A stretch of DNA of 64,000 nt from Streptomyces ficellus (lineage in GTDB: Bacteria > Actinomycetota > Actinomycetes > Streptomycetales > Streptomycetaceae). Below the pieces are notes generated by a model that saw nothing but the letters and a program-made list of their open reading frames with translations, was not told the origin of the DNA and made no database searches. The position numbers and the translations under genes were made by a program. Numbering within the stretch: the stretch's first letter is position 1; each line of letters starts with the position of its first letter. Of this stretch, positions 8,295 through 15,596 are shown piece by piece. The stretch covers positions 4,960,001-5,024,000 of the forward strand of contig NZ_CP034279.1 of NCBI RefSeq assembly GCF_009739905.1, read 5' to 3'.

Positions 8295-8915
8295 ATGGGA
8301 GACCAGCAAGTGCCTACCAGCTCCGGCAAACGCCGACTCGGTGTGATGGGCGGGACGTTCGACCCGGTCCACCACGGACACCTGGTGGCCGCCAGCGAGG
8401 TGGCCGCCCTGTTCCACCTGGACGAGGTGGTGTTCGTACCGACCGGGCAGCCGTGGCAGAAGAGCCACCGGAACGTCTCCCCGGCGGAGGACCGCTACCT
8501 GATGACGGTCATCGCCACGGCGTCGAACCCGCAGTTCTCGGTCAGCCGCATCGACATCGATCGCGGCGGGCCGACGTACACCATCGACACCCTGCGGGAC
8601 CTCCGTGACCTCAACGAGGACACGGACCTGTTCTTCATCACCGGAGCGGACGCGCTGTCCCAGATCATGCCCGGTTGGCGCAACGCCGAGGAACTCTTCT
8701 CGCTGGCCCACTTCATCGGGGTGACCCGCCCGGGCCACGACCTGTCGGACGACGGTCTGCCCGAGGGCGGGGTCTCCCTGGTCGAGGTGCCCGCGCTGGC
8801 CATCTCGTCGTCGGACTGCCGGGCACGGGTCGCCGCCGGCGATCCGGTCTGGTATCTGGTGCCGGACGGCGTGGTGCGCTATATCGACAAGCGCCAGTTG
8901 TACCGGGGCGAATGA
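8295..8915 (+). CDS. nadD: Nicotinate-nucleotide adenylyltransferase
   Basis: Makes deamido-NAD from nicotinate mononucleotide and ATP in NAD synthesis. 206 aa. The nucleotidyltransferase signature GGTFDPVHHGHL is at 19-30, and ISSSDCRARV near the C-terminus matches the second ATP-binding (ISSTxxR) motif. Start ATG 8295 follows TAGGCT (8281-8286) by 8 nt. The GTG six codons in is possible but less supported. It heads a likely nadD-LCP unit, with rsfS and a phosphatase further downstream, an arrangement common in actinobacteria. Confidence 0.95.
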   Translation: MGDQQVPTSSGKRRLGVMGGTFDPVHHGHLVAASEVAALFHLDEVVFVPTGQPWQKSHRNVSPAEDRYLMTVIATASNPQFSVSRIDIDRGGPTYTIDTLRDLRDLNEDTDLFFITGADALSQIMPGWRNAEELFSLAHFIGVTRPGHDLSDDGLPEGGVSLVEVPALAISSSDCRARVAAGDPVWYLVPDGVVRYIDKRQLYRGE

Positions 8916-8934
8916 GCCACGGAGAGGGGCACCG

Positions 8935-10626
8935 GTGAACGACCAGCAGAACCCGTACGACCCGTACTACCCGCCGCAGCCGCAGATCATCGGCTACGAC
9001 GCGTACGGGCAGCCGGTGTACCAGCAGGCTCAGACCCAGCACGAGCAGCAGCAGGCGCAGGCGCAGTACGACACGTACGCCCAGCCCCAGCAGCCCCAGC
9101 AGTCCTACGGCTACGACCAGTACGCCCAGGGCGGCCAGCAGCAGTACGACCCGTCCTACGCACAGCAGGGGTACGGGTACGAGGGGTACGCCGCCGGCTA
9201 CGGGACCGGTTACGACACCGCCCAGCAGCAGCACCAGCAGGCCCCCGCGCCACAGCACGCGCGCGACCCGCAGCCCCCGGCCCCCGAGCCGGAGCCGGCG
9301 CCGTCCGCCGCCGTGCCGGGGCAGCGCCGCCCCGCGCAGTCGCCGCCCTCCGCGCCGGACGCGGACCGCGAGTACCGCACCGAGCAGTTCGCCTTCGTCG
9401 AGGACCCGGACGAGGACTCCGAAGACGTCATCGACTGGCTCAAGTTCACCGAGAGCCGCTCCGAGCGCCGCGAGGAGGCCAAGCGGCGCGGCCGCAACAA
9501 GGTCGTCGCGCTCGTCGTCGTCCTGGCCGTCGCCCTCCTCGGCGGAGTCGGCTACCTGTGGTCGGCCGGCCTGATCCCGGGCCTGTCCGGCGAGGAGACC
9601 AAGCAGGGCGGCGCCGCGAGCGGCCCGCAGAAGCGGGACGTCATCGTCCTGCACCTGCACAACACCGGGAACAAGGAGACCTCCACGGCGCTGCTGGTCG
9701 ACAACGCCACCACCAAGCAGGGCACCACCGTCCTGCTGCCGAACGCCCTGTCCGTCGCCAACGACGACGGCACCACCACCACGCTCGCGAAGTCCGTCGA
9801 CGAGGACGGCTCCACCGGCACCCGTGAGGCGATCGGCGCGCTGCTCGGCACCAGGATCACCGGAACGTGGCGGCTGGACACCCCGTACCTGGAGAACCTG
9901 GTCGAGCTGGTCGGCGGCATCGAGGTCAGCACGGACACCGAGGTGCCCGGCGCGAAGAAGGGCGACGCGCCCCTGGTACCCAAGGGCGAGAACCAGACCC
10001 TGAACGGGCGCATGGCCGTCGCATACGCGACCCACCGGGGTTCCGGCGAGGCGGAGGCCGCCCAGCTGGAGCGGTTCGGCCAGGTCGTCCACGGCGTGCT
10101 GCGCAAGATGTCGGACGACCCGGAGTCGGCGACGGTCACCGTGCAGACCCTGGCGCAGATCCTCGACCCGTCGCTGCCCGAGAAGGACCTGGGCGCCTCT
10201 CTGGCGAGGCTCGCCGAGCACGCCAAGGTCGGCGACCACAAGACGGCCCTGCTGCCCGTGCGTGAGGACGGGACCCTCAGCGAGCAGGCCACCGGCAGTG
10301 TGGTGAAGGACATCCTGGGCGGCTCGGTCACCGCACCCGAGCAGGGCGCGGCCGTCCGGGTCGGGGTCAGGAACGCCTCCGGCGACCAGGACGCCACCGA
10401 GGCCGCCCGGGTCGTGCTGATCAACGGCGGCTACTCGGTCCTGGACGGCGGAAAGGCCGAAACGGAGTCGTCGTCGCAGGTCATCTACGGTGACGCGGCG
10501 CAGAAGGCGAAGGCCGAGGAGGTCGCCAAGACGCTGGGCCTGCCGGCCGGCGCGGTGGAGAAGGGCACGGCCGCGGCCAACGCCGACGTCACCGTCGTCC
10601 TGGGCCAGGACTACGAGGTTCCCTAG
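8935..10626 (+). CDS. LCP-family cell-wall polymer transferase (PtdA-like)
   Basis: 563 aa. Residues 1-130 are a Gln/Tyr/Pro-rich low-complexity cytoplasmic region, with an acidic linker to about 170 and one membrane helix at 189-210. An extracytoplasmic LytR-CpsA-Psr domain runs from about 233 to 420, and a LytR_C domain follows near 463-535. LCP enzymes move lipid-linked anionic glycopolymers onto peptidoglycan. From memory, the Streptomyces coelicolor gene next to nadD (SCO2578, PtdA) transfers polydiglycosylphosphate to the spore wall, and this is its positional counterpart. The usual PRD arginine motif reads LPNA (268-271) here. Start GTG 8935 has GGAGAGGGG upstream. Confidence 0.85.
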   Translation: MNDQQNPYDPYYPPQPQIIGYDAYGQPVYQQAQTQHEQQQAQAQYDTYAQPQQPQQSYGYDQYAQGGQQQYDPSYAQQGYGYEGYAAGYGTGYDTAQQQHQQAPAPQHARDPQPPAPEPEPAPSAAVPGQRRPAQSPPSAPDADREYRTEQFAFVEDPDEDSEDVIDWLKFTESRSERREEAKRRGRNKVVALVVVLAVALLGGVGYLWSAGLIPGLSGEETKQGGAASGPQKRDVIVLHLHNTGNKETSTALLVDNATTKQGTTVLLPNALSVANDDGTTTTLAKSVDEDGSTGTREAIGALLGTRITGTWRLDTPYLENLVELVGGIEVSTDTEVPGAKKGDAPLVPKGENQTLNGRMAVAYATHRGSGEAEAAQLERFGQVVHGVLRKMSDDPESATVTVQTLAQILDPSLPEKDLGASLARLAEHAKVGDHKTALLPVREDGTLSEQATGSVVKDILGGSVTAPEQGAAVRVGVRNASGDQDATEAARVVLINGGYSVLDGGKAETESSSQVIYGDAAQKAKAEEVAKTLGLPAGAVEKGTAAANADVTVVLGQDYEVP

Positions 10627-10729
10627 GCGACGGGCAGGGAGCGGGCGCGGGGTCCGTTAAAGGTTTGCCGGGCTGTCGGCGGTACGTGAGACCCTGGGGG
10701 TGTTCTGGACCGCCGACGAAAGCCTGCAT

Positions 10730-11167
10730 GTGACCGCCACTGACCGCTCCATCGAGCTCGTGACCGCCGCCGCCCAGGCGGCTGCCGACCGGCTCGCGCA
10801 CGACATCATCGCCTACGACGTCAGCGACGTGCTGTCGATCACCGACGCCTTCCTGCTCGCCTCCGCGCCCAACGACCGCCAGGTCAAGTCGATCGTCGAC
10901 GAGATCGAGGAGCGGCTGAACAAGGACCTCGGCGCCAAGCCGGTCCGCCGCGAGGGCGACCGGGACGCCCGCTGGATCCTGCTGGACTACGTCGACATCG
11001 TCGTCCACGTCCAGCACAGCGAGGAGCGCGTCTTCTACGCCCTCGAGCGGCTGTGGAAGGACTGCCCCGAGCTGCCCCTGCCCGAGGACGCCCTGAAGAC
11101 CCGCGGCAAGGCGGAGGAGCACGCCCGGCTCACCGGTGCCGACGGCACGGACGGTGATCAGAGCTGA
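10730..11167 (+). CDS. rsfS: Ribosomal silencing factor RsfS
   Basis: Binds ribosomal protein uL14 and blocks 30S-50S joining when nutrients are scarce. 145 aa from GTG 10730 (MTATDRSIELV), the start I recall for streptomycete homologues. An in-frame GTG at 10700 would add ten residues with no better ribosome site. The conserved core is visible: ITDAFLLASAPNDRQVKSIVDEIEE split around the helix, and RWILLDYVDIVVHVQHSEERVFYALERLW. Its stop overlaps the CTG start of the following phosphatase. Confidence 0.9.
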   Translation: MTATDRSIELVTAAAQAAADRLAHDIIAYDVSDVLSITDAFLLASAPNDRQVKSIVDEIEERLNKDLGAKPVRREGDRDARWILLDYVDIVVHVQHSEERVFYALERLWKDCPELPLPEDALKTRGKAEEHARLTGADGTDGDQS

Positions 11168-11817
11168 ACGGCAGCAAGGGCGGCAGGGGCCGCCGGATCG
11201 TCCTGTGGCGGCACGGCCAGACGTCGTGGAACCTGGAGCGCCGCTTCCAGGGCTCCACGGACATCGAGCTGACCGACACCGGCGTCACCCAGGCACGCCG
11301 GGCCGCGCGGCTCCTCGCGGCGCTCAAGCCGGACGCGATCATCGCCTCGGACCTGAAGCGCGCGTCGGCCACGGCCGCCGAGCTGGCCGCGCTCACCGGC
11401 CACCGGGTCGACCACGACCCCGCGCTGCGCGAGACGTACGCGGGCGAGTGGCAGGGCCTGACCCACGAGGAGATCCTGGCGCGCTACGGCGAGCAGTACG
11501 CCGCGTGGAAGCGCGGCGAGCCGGTGCGGCGCGGCGGTGGCGAGCTGGAGACGGAGGTCGCCGACCGGGCCGCCCCCGTCGTGCTCGCCCACGCGGGGAA
11601 GCTGCCGGACGACGGCACGCTCGTCGTGGTCAGCCACGGCGGCACGATCCGCACCACCATCGGCCGGCTCCTCGGGCTGGAGTCGCACCACTGGGAGGGG
11701 CTGGGCGGCCTCTCGAACTGCTGCTGGTCGATGCTGGGCGAGGGTGCGCGCGGCTGGCGGCTGCTGGAACACAACGCCGGAACGCTCCCGGAACCGGTCC
11801 TCGGCGACGACGACTGA
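11164..11817 (+). CDS. Histidine phosphatase (phosphoglycerate mutase-like), CTG start
   Basis: 217 aa if started at CTG 11164. The catalytic phosphohistidine motif LWRHGQTSWN lies about 15 residues in, with the second-half motif VVVSHGGTIRTTIGRLL and the acid in ETYAGEWQGLTHEE. No ATG, GTG or TTG occurs in frame between the TGA at 11155-11157 and the RHG motif, so CTG 11164, overlapping the rsfS stop as CTGA, is the only plausible near-cognate start. This implies translational coupling to rsfS. Substrate unknown; it could be a sugar-phosphate or nucleotide phosphatase rather than a mutase. Confidence 0.8.
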   Translation: MNGSKGGRGRRIVLWRHGQTSWNLERRFQGSTDIELTDTGVTQARRAARLLAALKPDAIIASDLKRASATAAELAALTGHRVDHDPALRETYAGEWQGLTHEEILARYGEQYAAWKRGEPVRRGGGELETEVADRAAPVVLAHAGKLPDDGTLVVVSHGGTIRTTIGRLLGLESHHWEGLGGLSNCCWSMLGEGARGWRLLEHNAGTLPEPVLGDDD

Positions 11818-11824
11818 CCCGGAT

Positions 11825-11854
11825 TTCACTTTCCGGCTGGTCACAGGCTAAAGT
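11825..11854 (+). promoter_or_regulatory. Promoter for tRNA-Ala copy 1
   Basis: A -35-like TTCACT (11825-11830) and a -10 TAAAGT (11849-11854) are separated by 18 bp, ending 36 nt before the tRNA. Confidence 0.5.
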
Positions 11855-11890
11855 TCTTCTTGTTCGCAGCGCGGAGCGCGAAGAACACGA

Positions 11891-11963
11891 GGGGCTATAG
11901 CTCAGTTGGTAGAGCGCCTGCATGGCATGCAGGAGGTCAGGAGTTCAATTCTCCTTAGCTCCA
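11891..11963 (+). tRNA. tRNA-Ala (anticodon GGC)
   Basis: 73 nt. The acceptor arms GGGGCTA and TAGCTCC pair with the G3:U70 wobble that identifies alanine tRNA. The anticodon stem CCTGC/GCAGG closes the loop ATGGCAT, giving anticodon GGC. The T arm is AGGAGTTCAATTCTCCT. CCA is not encoded. The sequence is identical to the copy at 13887. Confidence 0.97.
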
Positions 11964-11970
11964 CAGTCAC

Positions 11971-12006
11971 CGAATCCCGTCCCCATAGGGGGCGGGATTC
12001 GTGTTT
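11971..12006 (+). terminator. Rho-independent terminator after tRNA-Ala copy 1
   Basis: CGAATCCCGTCCCC pairs with GGGGGCGGGATTCG (one G-U) around an ATA loop at 11971-12001, followed by TGTTTT. Confidence 0.85.
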
Positions 12007-12134
12007 TCCCCGCCCTCTGGTTCCCCATCGCCGTCCACGGGTGGTGTGCACCGACCCCGCTGACCCCCGGGCCGGGCCATGGCAGAATCGGACGGCCGGA
12101 GGGGGACGACGACCCGGGCGGGAGGGAGTGCGCG

Positions 12135-12299
12135 ATGGCGGCCGGCGGATTCGAGGAAGCTTCCGACCCGCTCACCGCGGCGCGGTCGCGCTCAGGACTC
12201 AGCTGCCCCGCGTGCGGTTCGGCCCACGTCGCCCAAGTACTCGGTGACAATGGCGGAGTGTCCTATGTGTGCACGTCCTGTGGCCACAGCTGGAGCTGA
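12135..12299 (+). CDS. 54-aa zinc-ribbon peptide
   Basis: ATG 12135, preceded by GGGAGGGAG. The product has two zinc-knuckle halves, CPACGSAH and CTSCGHSW, separated by about 14 residues with a beta-hairpin pattern (VAQVLGDNGGVSYVC). This is a complete treble of a zinc ribbon and little else. The next small Cys-rich gene starts 3 nt after its stop, so the two are translationally coupled. Targets are unknown; DNA, RNA or protein binding are all possible. Confidence 0.75.
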   Translation: MAAGGFEEASDPLTAARSRSGLSCPACGSAHVAQVLGDNGGVSYVCTSCGHSWS

Positions 12300-12302
12300 T
12301 TG

Positions 12303-12536
12303 ATGGGTGCGCACAGGCGGAAATGCGACTGGTGCGGCAGTGGTACGCCGATCGTCCGGGACATGGACCCGGTCAACCCCGAGTACCAGTACTGGTGCGA
12401 GGAGTGCGCGCGGGCGCTGATCATAAAGGGCGACCCCATCGAGACCTACCGGGAACTCGAGGGGGAGCCCATCTACGGGCGCCTGCTCGACGAGCACTGC
12501 ACCCTCAAGCGGTTCTACTCCTTCGCCACCGCCTGA
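12303..12536 (+). CDS. 77-aa CxxC zinc-binding protein
   Basis: ATG 12303 lies 3 nt after the preceding stop, with GGAG (12292-12295) inside the upstream coding end. CDWCGSG and WCEECARAL provide four zinc ligands. A helical, acidic C-terminal part follows (IETYRELEGEPIYGRLLDEHC). I recognise no named family. Pairing with another zinc-ribbon peptide suggests that they act together. Confidence 0.75.
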   Translation: MGAHRRKCDWCGSGTPIVRDMDPVNPEYQYWCEECARALIIKGDPIETYRELEGEPIYGRLLDEHCTLKRFYSFATA

Positions 12537-13735
12537 GCCGCTCGCCACTGACGGATCCCGAACGCCGCCAGGAGCCCCAGGCCGGTCAGCGTGTAGAGCC
12601 CGGACAGCAACATCTGCCAGCCGTTCTGGTGGAGTTCGAGCCGGACCGGCGCCGGAGCGTGCGGCACCCACCACAGGGCGAACGACGCGAACACCAGCGC
12701 CGTACCGGCGGTCCAGGCCGGCCGCACCCGGGTGGCCAGGAGTATCAGCATCGGCACGCACCACACCCAGTGGTGCGACCAGGAGATGGGGCTGACCAGC
12801 AGCGCCGTCGTCGCGCACGCGACCACCGCCACCGGCCGGTCGTCCCGCAGCGCCGCCAGGACCGCGACCGTGATTCCCGCCACACCCACCACGACGGCGG
12901 CGACCAGCCACCACACGCCCGGGTCGGTGGTGTGCAGCAGCCGGGCCAGCACGCCGTTCAGCGACTGGTTCGCCGTCTCCTCCTTGCGCCCGACCCGGCT
13001 CGTCTCGAAGATCATCTCCGTCCAGAACCGGCGCGAGTCGTACGGCAGGACGACGGCGGACGCCACCGTCACCCCGATGAACACCCCGGTGGCCGTCGCC
13101 GCCTGCCGCAGCCACGGGTTCCACTCCCACCGCCGGCCCCCCGCACGCGCGCGTGCCACCCCGACGACCAGCAGCAGCACCACGAACAGTCCCGGGGTCA
13201 GCTTCACCGCCGTGGCCAGGCCGATCCCCACCCCGGCCCACCGGTTGTTCTCCCTCCGGGTCAGGTCCCACAGCACCGCCACCGCGATCAGCAGGTTGAT
13301 CTGCCCGTACCGCAGCGTCGTCCACACCGGCTCGCACCAGACCAGGACCGCCGCCACCCACAGCGCCGCGCCCGGCCGGTCCCGGCCCACCAGCCGCAGC
13401 GAAAGGTGCACCAGCGCCAGCAGCAGGAGCAGGTTCCCCGCGGTGGCCAAGGTGCGCATCTCGGGCACACCGAGCAGCGTCAGCGGCGTGAACAGCAGCG
13501 CGGCGAACGGCGGATAGGTCGTCGGCAGGTTCGCCGATGTGGCGCGCATCGCATACAGATCGCCCCCGGCCAGGACGGTCTCGCCCTCCGCGCGGTAGAC
13601 GGAGAGGTCCAGCATGGTGACGTTGGCGGCGCGCTGCGCCACCCAGAACGCCACAAAGGACACGAGGCAGGCCGTCACGGCGGCGGCGAGGGGCAGCTCC
13701 CGAAGGCGCGCCCGGAAGGTCAGGGTCACGGTCAC
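12515..13735 (-). CDS. GT87-type polyprenyl-sugar mannosyltransferase
   Basis: 406-aa integral membrane protein with about ten hydrophobic helices. Early acidic and aromatic motifs (LDLSVYRAEGETVLAGGDLY, then TTYPPFAALLF) are typical of GT-C/GT87 (DUF2029) mannosyltransferases, which use polyprenyl-phosphate mannose to build envelope glycans. LRYGQINLLIAVAVLW and SISWSHHWVW-like stretches recur in the family. Start GTG 13735 lies 8 nt after a minus-strand TAGCGT, the leaderless layout. It ends 22 nt inside the opposite 77-aa gene. Confidence 0.8.
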   Translation of the reverse strand: MTVTLTFRARLRELPLAAAVTACLVSFVAFWVAQRAANVTMLDLSVYRAEGETVLAGGDLYAMRATSANLPTTYPPFAALLFTPLTLLGVPEMRTLATAGNLLLLLALVHLSLRLVGRDRPGAALWVAAVLVWCEPVWTTLRYGQINLLIAVAVLWDLTRRENNRWAGVGIGLATAVKLTPGLFVVLLLVVGVARARAGGRRWEWNPWLRQAATATGVFIGVTVASAVVLPYDSRRFWTEMIFETSRVGRKEETANQSLNGVLARLLHTTDPGVWWLVAAVVVGVAGITVAVLAALRDDRPVAVVACATTALLVSPISWSHHWVWCVPMLILLATRVRPAWTAGTALVFASFALWWVPHAPAPVRLELHQNGWQMLLSGLYTLTGLGLLAAFGIRQWRAAQAVAKE

Positions 13736-13779
13736 GAAGGGCGACGCTACCGGCCAGAGCCCTACCGACCGTAAACGAT

Positions 13780-13810
13780 TTGGTGAACCACCGGGGGGAC
13801 CGTGTAATGT
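13780..13810 (+). promoter_or_regulatory. Promoter for tRNA-Ala copy 2
   Basis: A -35-like TTGGTG (13780-13785) and TAATGT (13805-13810) are spaced by 19 bp. About 76 nt of leader follow before the tRNA. It is back to back with the GT87 promoter. Confidence 0.45.
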
Positions 13811-13886
13811 TCTCTGTGTCGCCGCGAGGGAAACCCGCAAGGGAGACCCGGCCAGGAGGAAACTCCAGGAGGGCGGCACACCGCAA

Positions 13887-13959
13887 GGGGCTATAGCTCA
13901 GTTGGTAGAGCGCCTGCATGGCATGCAGGAGGTCAGGAGTTCAATTCTCCTTAGCTCCA
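13887..13959 (+). tRNA. tRNA-Ala (anticodon GGC), second copy
   Basis: Base-for-base identical to 11891-11963 over 73 nt: same G3:U70 acceptor wobble and GGC anticodon. The leader and terminator differ entirely from copy 1, so any duplication is old or maintained by gene conversion. Confidence 0.97.
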
Positions 13960-13967
13960 CAGAACGT

Positions 13968-14003
13968 GGAAGGCGGGCCATCCGATCGGATGGCCCGCCT
14001 TCC
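13968..14003. terminator. Perfect 36-bp palindrome, bidirectional terminator
   Basis: 18-bp arms (GGAAGGCGGGCCATCCGA and its complement) meet with no spacer. It lies between tRNA-Ala copy 2 and the convergent redox gene that stops at 14013, so it can serve both. Confidence 0.8.
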
Positions 14004-14012
14004 TTGTGTCCG

Positions 14013-15596
14013 TCAACCCCGGCCGCTGCCCAGGGCCTTGCGGTCGGCGCTCGGCAACGCGGGACGGGACGGCCGCTCCTGGGGGCCCTGTTCGAGCCGC
14101 AGCGCCAGCTCGGGGCAGCGTCGCACGGCGAGCTGGGCGCGGTCCCGCAGGTGCGTGGGCACCGACGCCTCCGACAGCACCGGATAACCGTCGCGGCCCA
14201 TGCGGATCAGCTCCGGGAGGATGTCCGCGCACAGGCCGTGGCCCTTGCACAGCGTCCAGTCGACCGCCAGCTTCTCGCCGCTCGGAATGGACTCCACGGC
14301 CTCCTGGTAGCCCGGCTCGGGCAGCGGCAGCGTCCCGAGCGTCGGACGGCCGCAGCCGCCGTGCAGCACGTGAGCCGCCAGGTCGTCGGTGAAGGCCGAC
14401 AGCGTCGAGCTGAAGAAGCGCGCCGACCCGTCCGGGTGCTTGCACACGCCCCGGCCCTTCACGGCCTGCGTGACCTCGCGCAGCGCCTCCAGGGCCGCCG
14501 GCCCGCCGCCGTTGAGCACGTCCGACAGGCCGCCCGCCGCGGCGGGCAACCCCAGTCGGCAGGGGCCGCACTGGCCGGCCGTCTCCGCCGCCAGCCAGTT
14601 CGCCACGCGCTGCGCCTCACCCAGCGGACAGGTGTCCGGACCGATCGGCAGGATCGCACCGGCTCCCAGGGCGCCCCCCACGGCCGCCATGGACTGCTTG
14701 GAGATGACGCAGTTGTCGACGGCCATGGAGTCGATCCAGTTGCCGTGGTAGCCGCCGGTCAGCACCCCCTGAGGGGTCTGCGGGGCACCGGCGAGCTGGA
14801 GGACGTACCGCATGGGGACGCCCGTCGGCACCTCCACCACCATGGGCCGGGCCACCTGCCCGGAGATCGTCAGCATCACCGTGCCCGGCTCGCTGTCCAG
14901 CCCGTGCTGGCTGTAGCGGCCCGCGCCGACCCTCGCGGCGATCGCGAGCTGCGCGAACGTCTCGGCGTTGGACAGCAGCGTCGGCGCGTTGCCGACGCCG
15001 GACTCGGCCGCGCGCTCCCTGCGCCCCGGCGGGATCGCCGGGCCGCCGTTCACCGCCCGGATGACGGAGGACGCCTCACCGGAGACCATGCGCTCCGGCG
15101 TGCGCACCACACGGGCGCGCAGCCGCTGTCCGCGCCGGTCCGACAGCCCCCGCTCGGCGAGGGCGGCGCGGATGGAGACCTCCGTGGAGTTCCGGGTCAC
15201 CACCACGACCAGGGTGCGGGCGCCGAGCGCCTCGGCGGCCAGCAGCGCGCCGTCCAGGATGAGGTGCGGCGCGCGGTTGAGCAGGACGGTGTCCTTGCGG
15301 CAGGCGGGCTCGCCCTCACTGCCGTTGACCACGACGACCGGGCGCACCCCGCGCCGGATCGTCGCTTTGGCGACGGCGCGCAGCTTCCTGCCGAACGGGA
15401 AACCGGCGCCGCCGCGGCCGGTCAGCGATATCTCCTCCGCGAGCTGGGCCAGCCGCTCGCCGCCCATCGGTTCGAGCGGGCCGTGCACCTTCAGGTGCAT
15501 CTGGAGGTCGAGCCGCTCGACGAGGTCGAAGCCCTGGGTGAGCTGGGGGAGGCCGACGACTCGGACCTCGGGGACGTCGGGGAGCGGGGCGTTCAC
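14013..15596 (-). CDS. NuoF-like flavoprotein with SLBB and C-terminal [3Fe-4S] ferredoxin
   Basis: 527 aa. Residues 45-200 resemble the NADH/FMN domain of complex I NuoF: GRGGAGFPFG at 60-69 and NGSEGEPACRKD at 91-102. An SLBB region follows (ISGQVARPMVVEVPTGVPM). The iron-sulfur region has C343, C346 and C385, but the first Cys of the usual ESCGxCxPC motif is Ala340. A ferredoxin module at 440-505 has C450, C456 and C494-P, a three-Cys [3Fe-4S] pattern. Start GTG 15596 overlaps the stop of the cytochrome b gene by 4 nt, with CAGGAGA upstream. Inferred role: passes electrons between NAD(P)H or ferredoxin and the membrane haems of its partner. Confidence 0.85.
   Translation of the reverse strand: MNAPLPDVPEVRVVGLPQLTQGFDLVERLDLQMHLKVHGPLEPMGGERLAQLAEEISLTGRGGAGFPFGRKLRAVAKATIRRGVRPVVVVNGSEGEPACRKDTVLLNRAPHLILDGALLAAEALGARTLVVVVTRNSTEVSIRAALAERGLSDRRGQRLRARVVRTPERMVSGEASSVIRAVNGGPAIPPGRRERAAESGVGNAPTLLSNAETFAQLAIAARVGAGRYSQHGLDSEPGTVMLTISGQVARPMVVEVPTGVPMRYVLQLAGAPQTPQGVLTGGYHGNWIDSMAVDNCVISKQSMAAVGGALGAGAILPIGPDTCPLGEAQRVANWLAAETAGQCGPCRLGLPAAAGGLSDVLNGGGPAALEALREVTQAVKGRGVCKHPDGSARFFSSTLSAFTDDLAAHVLHGGCGRPTLGTLPLPEPGYQEAVESIPSGEKLAVDWTLCKGHGLCADILPELIRMGRDGYPVLSEASVPTHLRDRAQLAVRRCPELALRLEQGPQERPSRPALPSADRKALGSGRG

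Noticed and set aside
13968..14003. The 36-bp perfect palindrome beside a tRNA as a phage attachment site.
   Set aside because: No integrase or cargo lies nearby and the palindrome sits correctly as a shared terminator of two convergent units.
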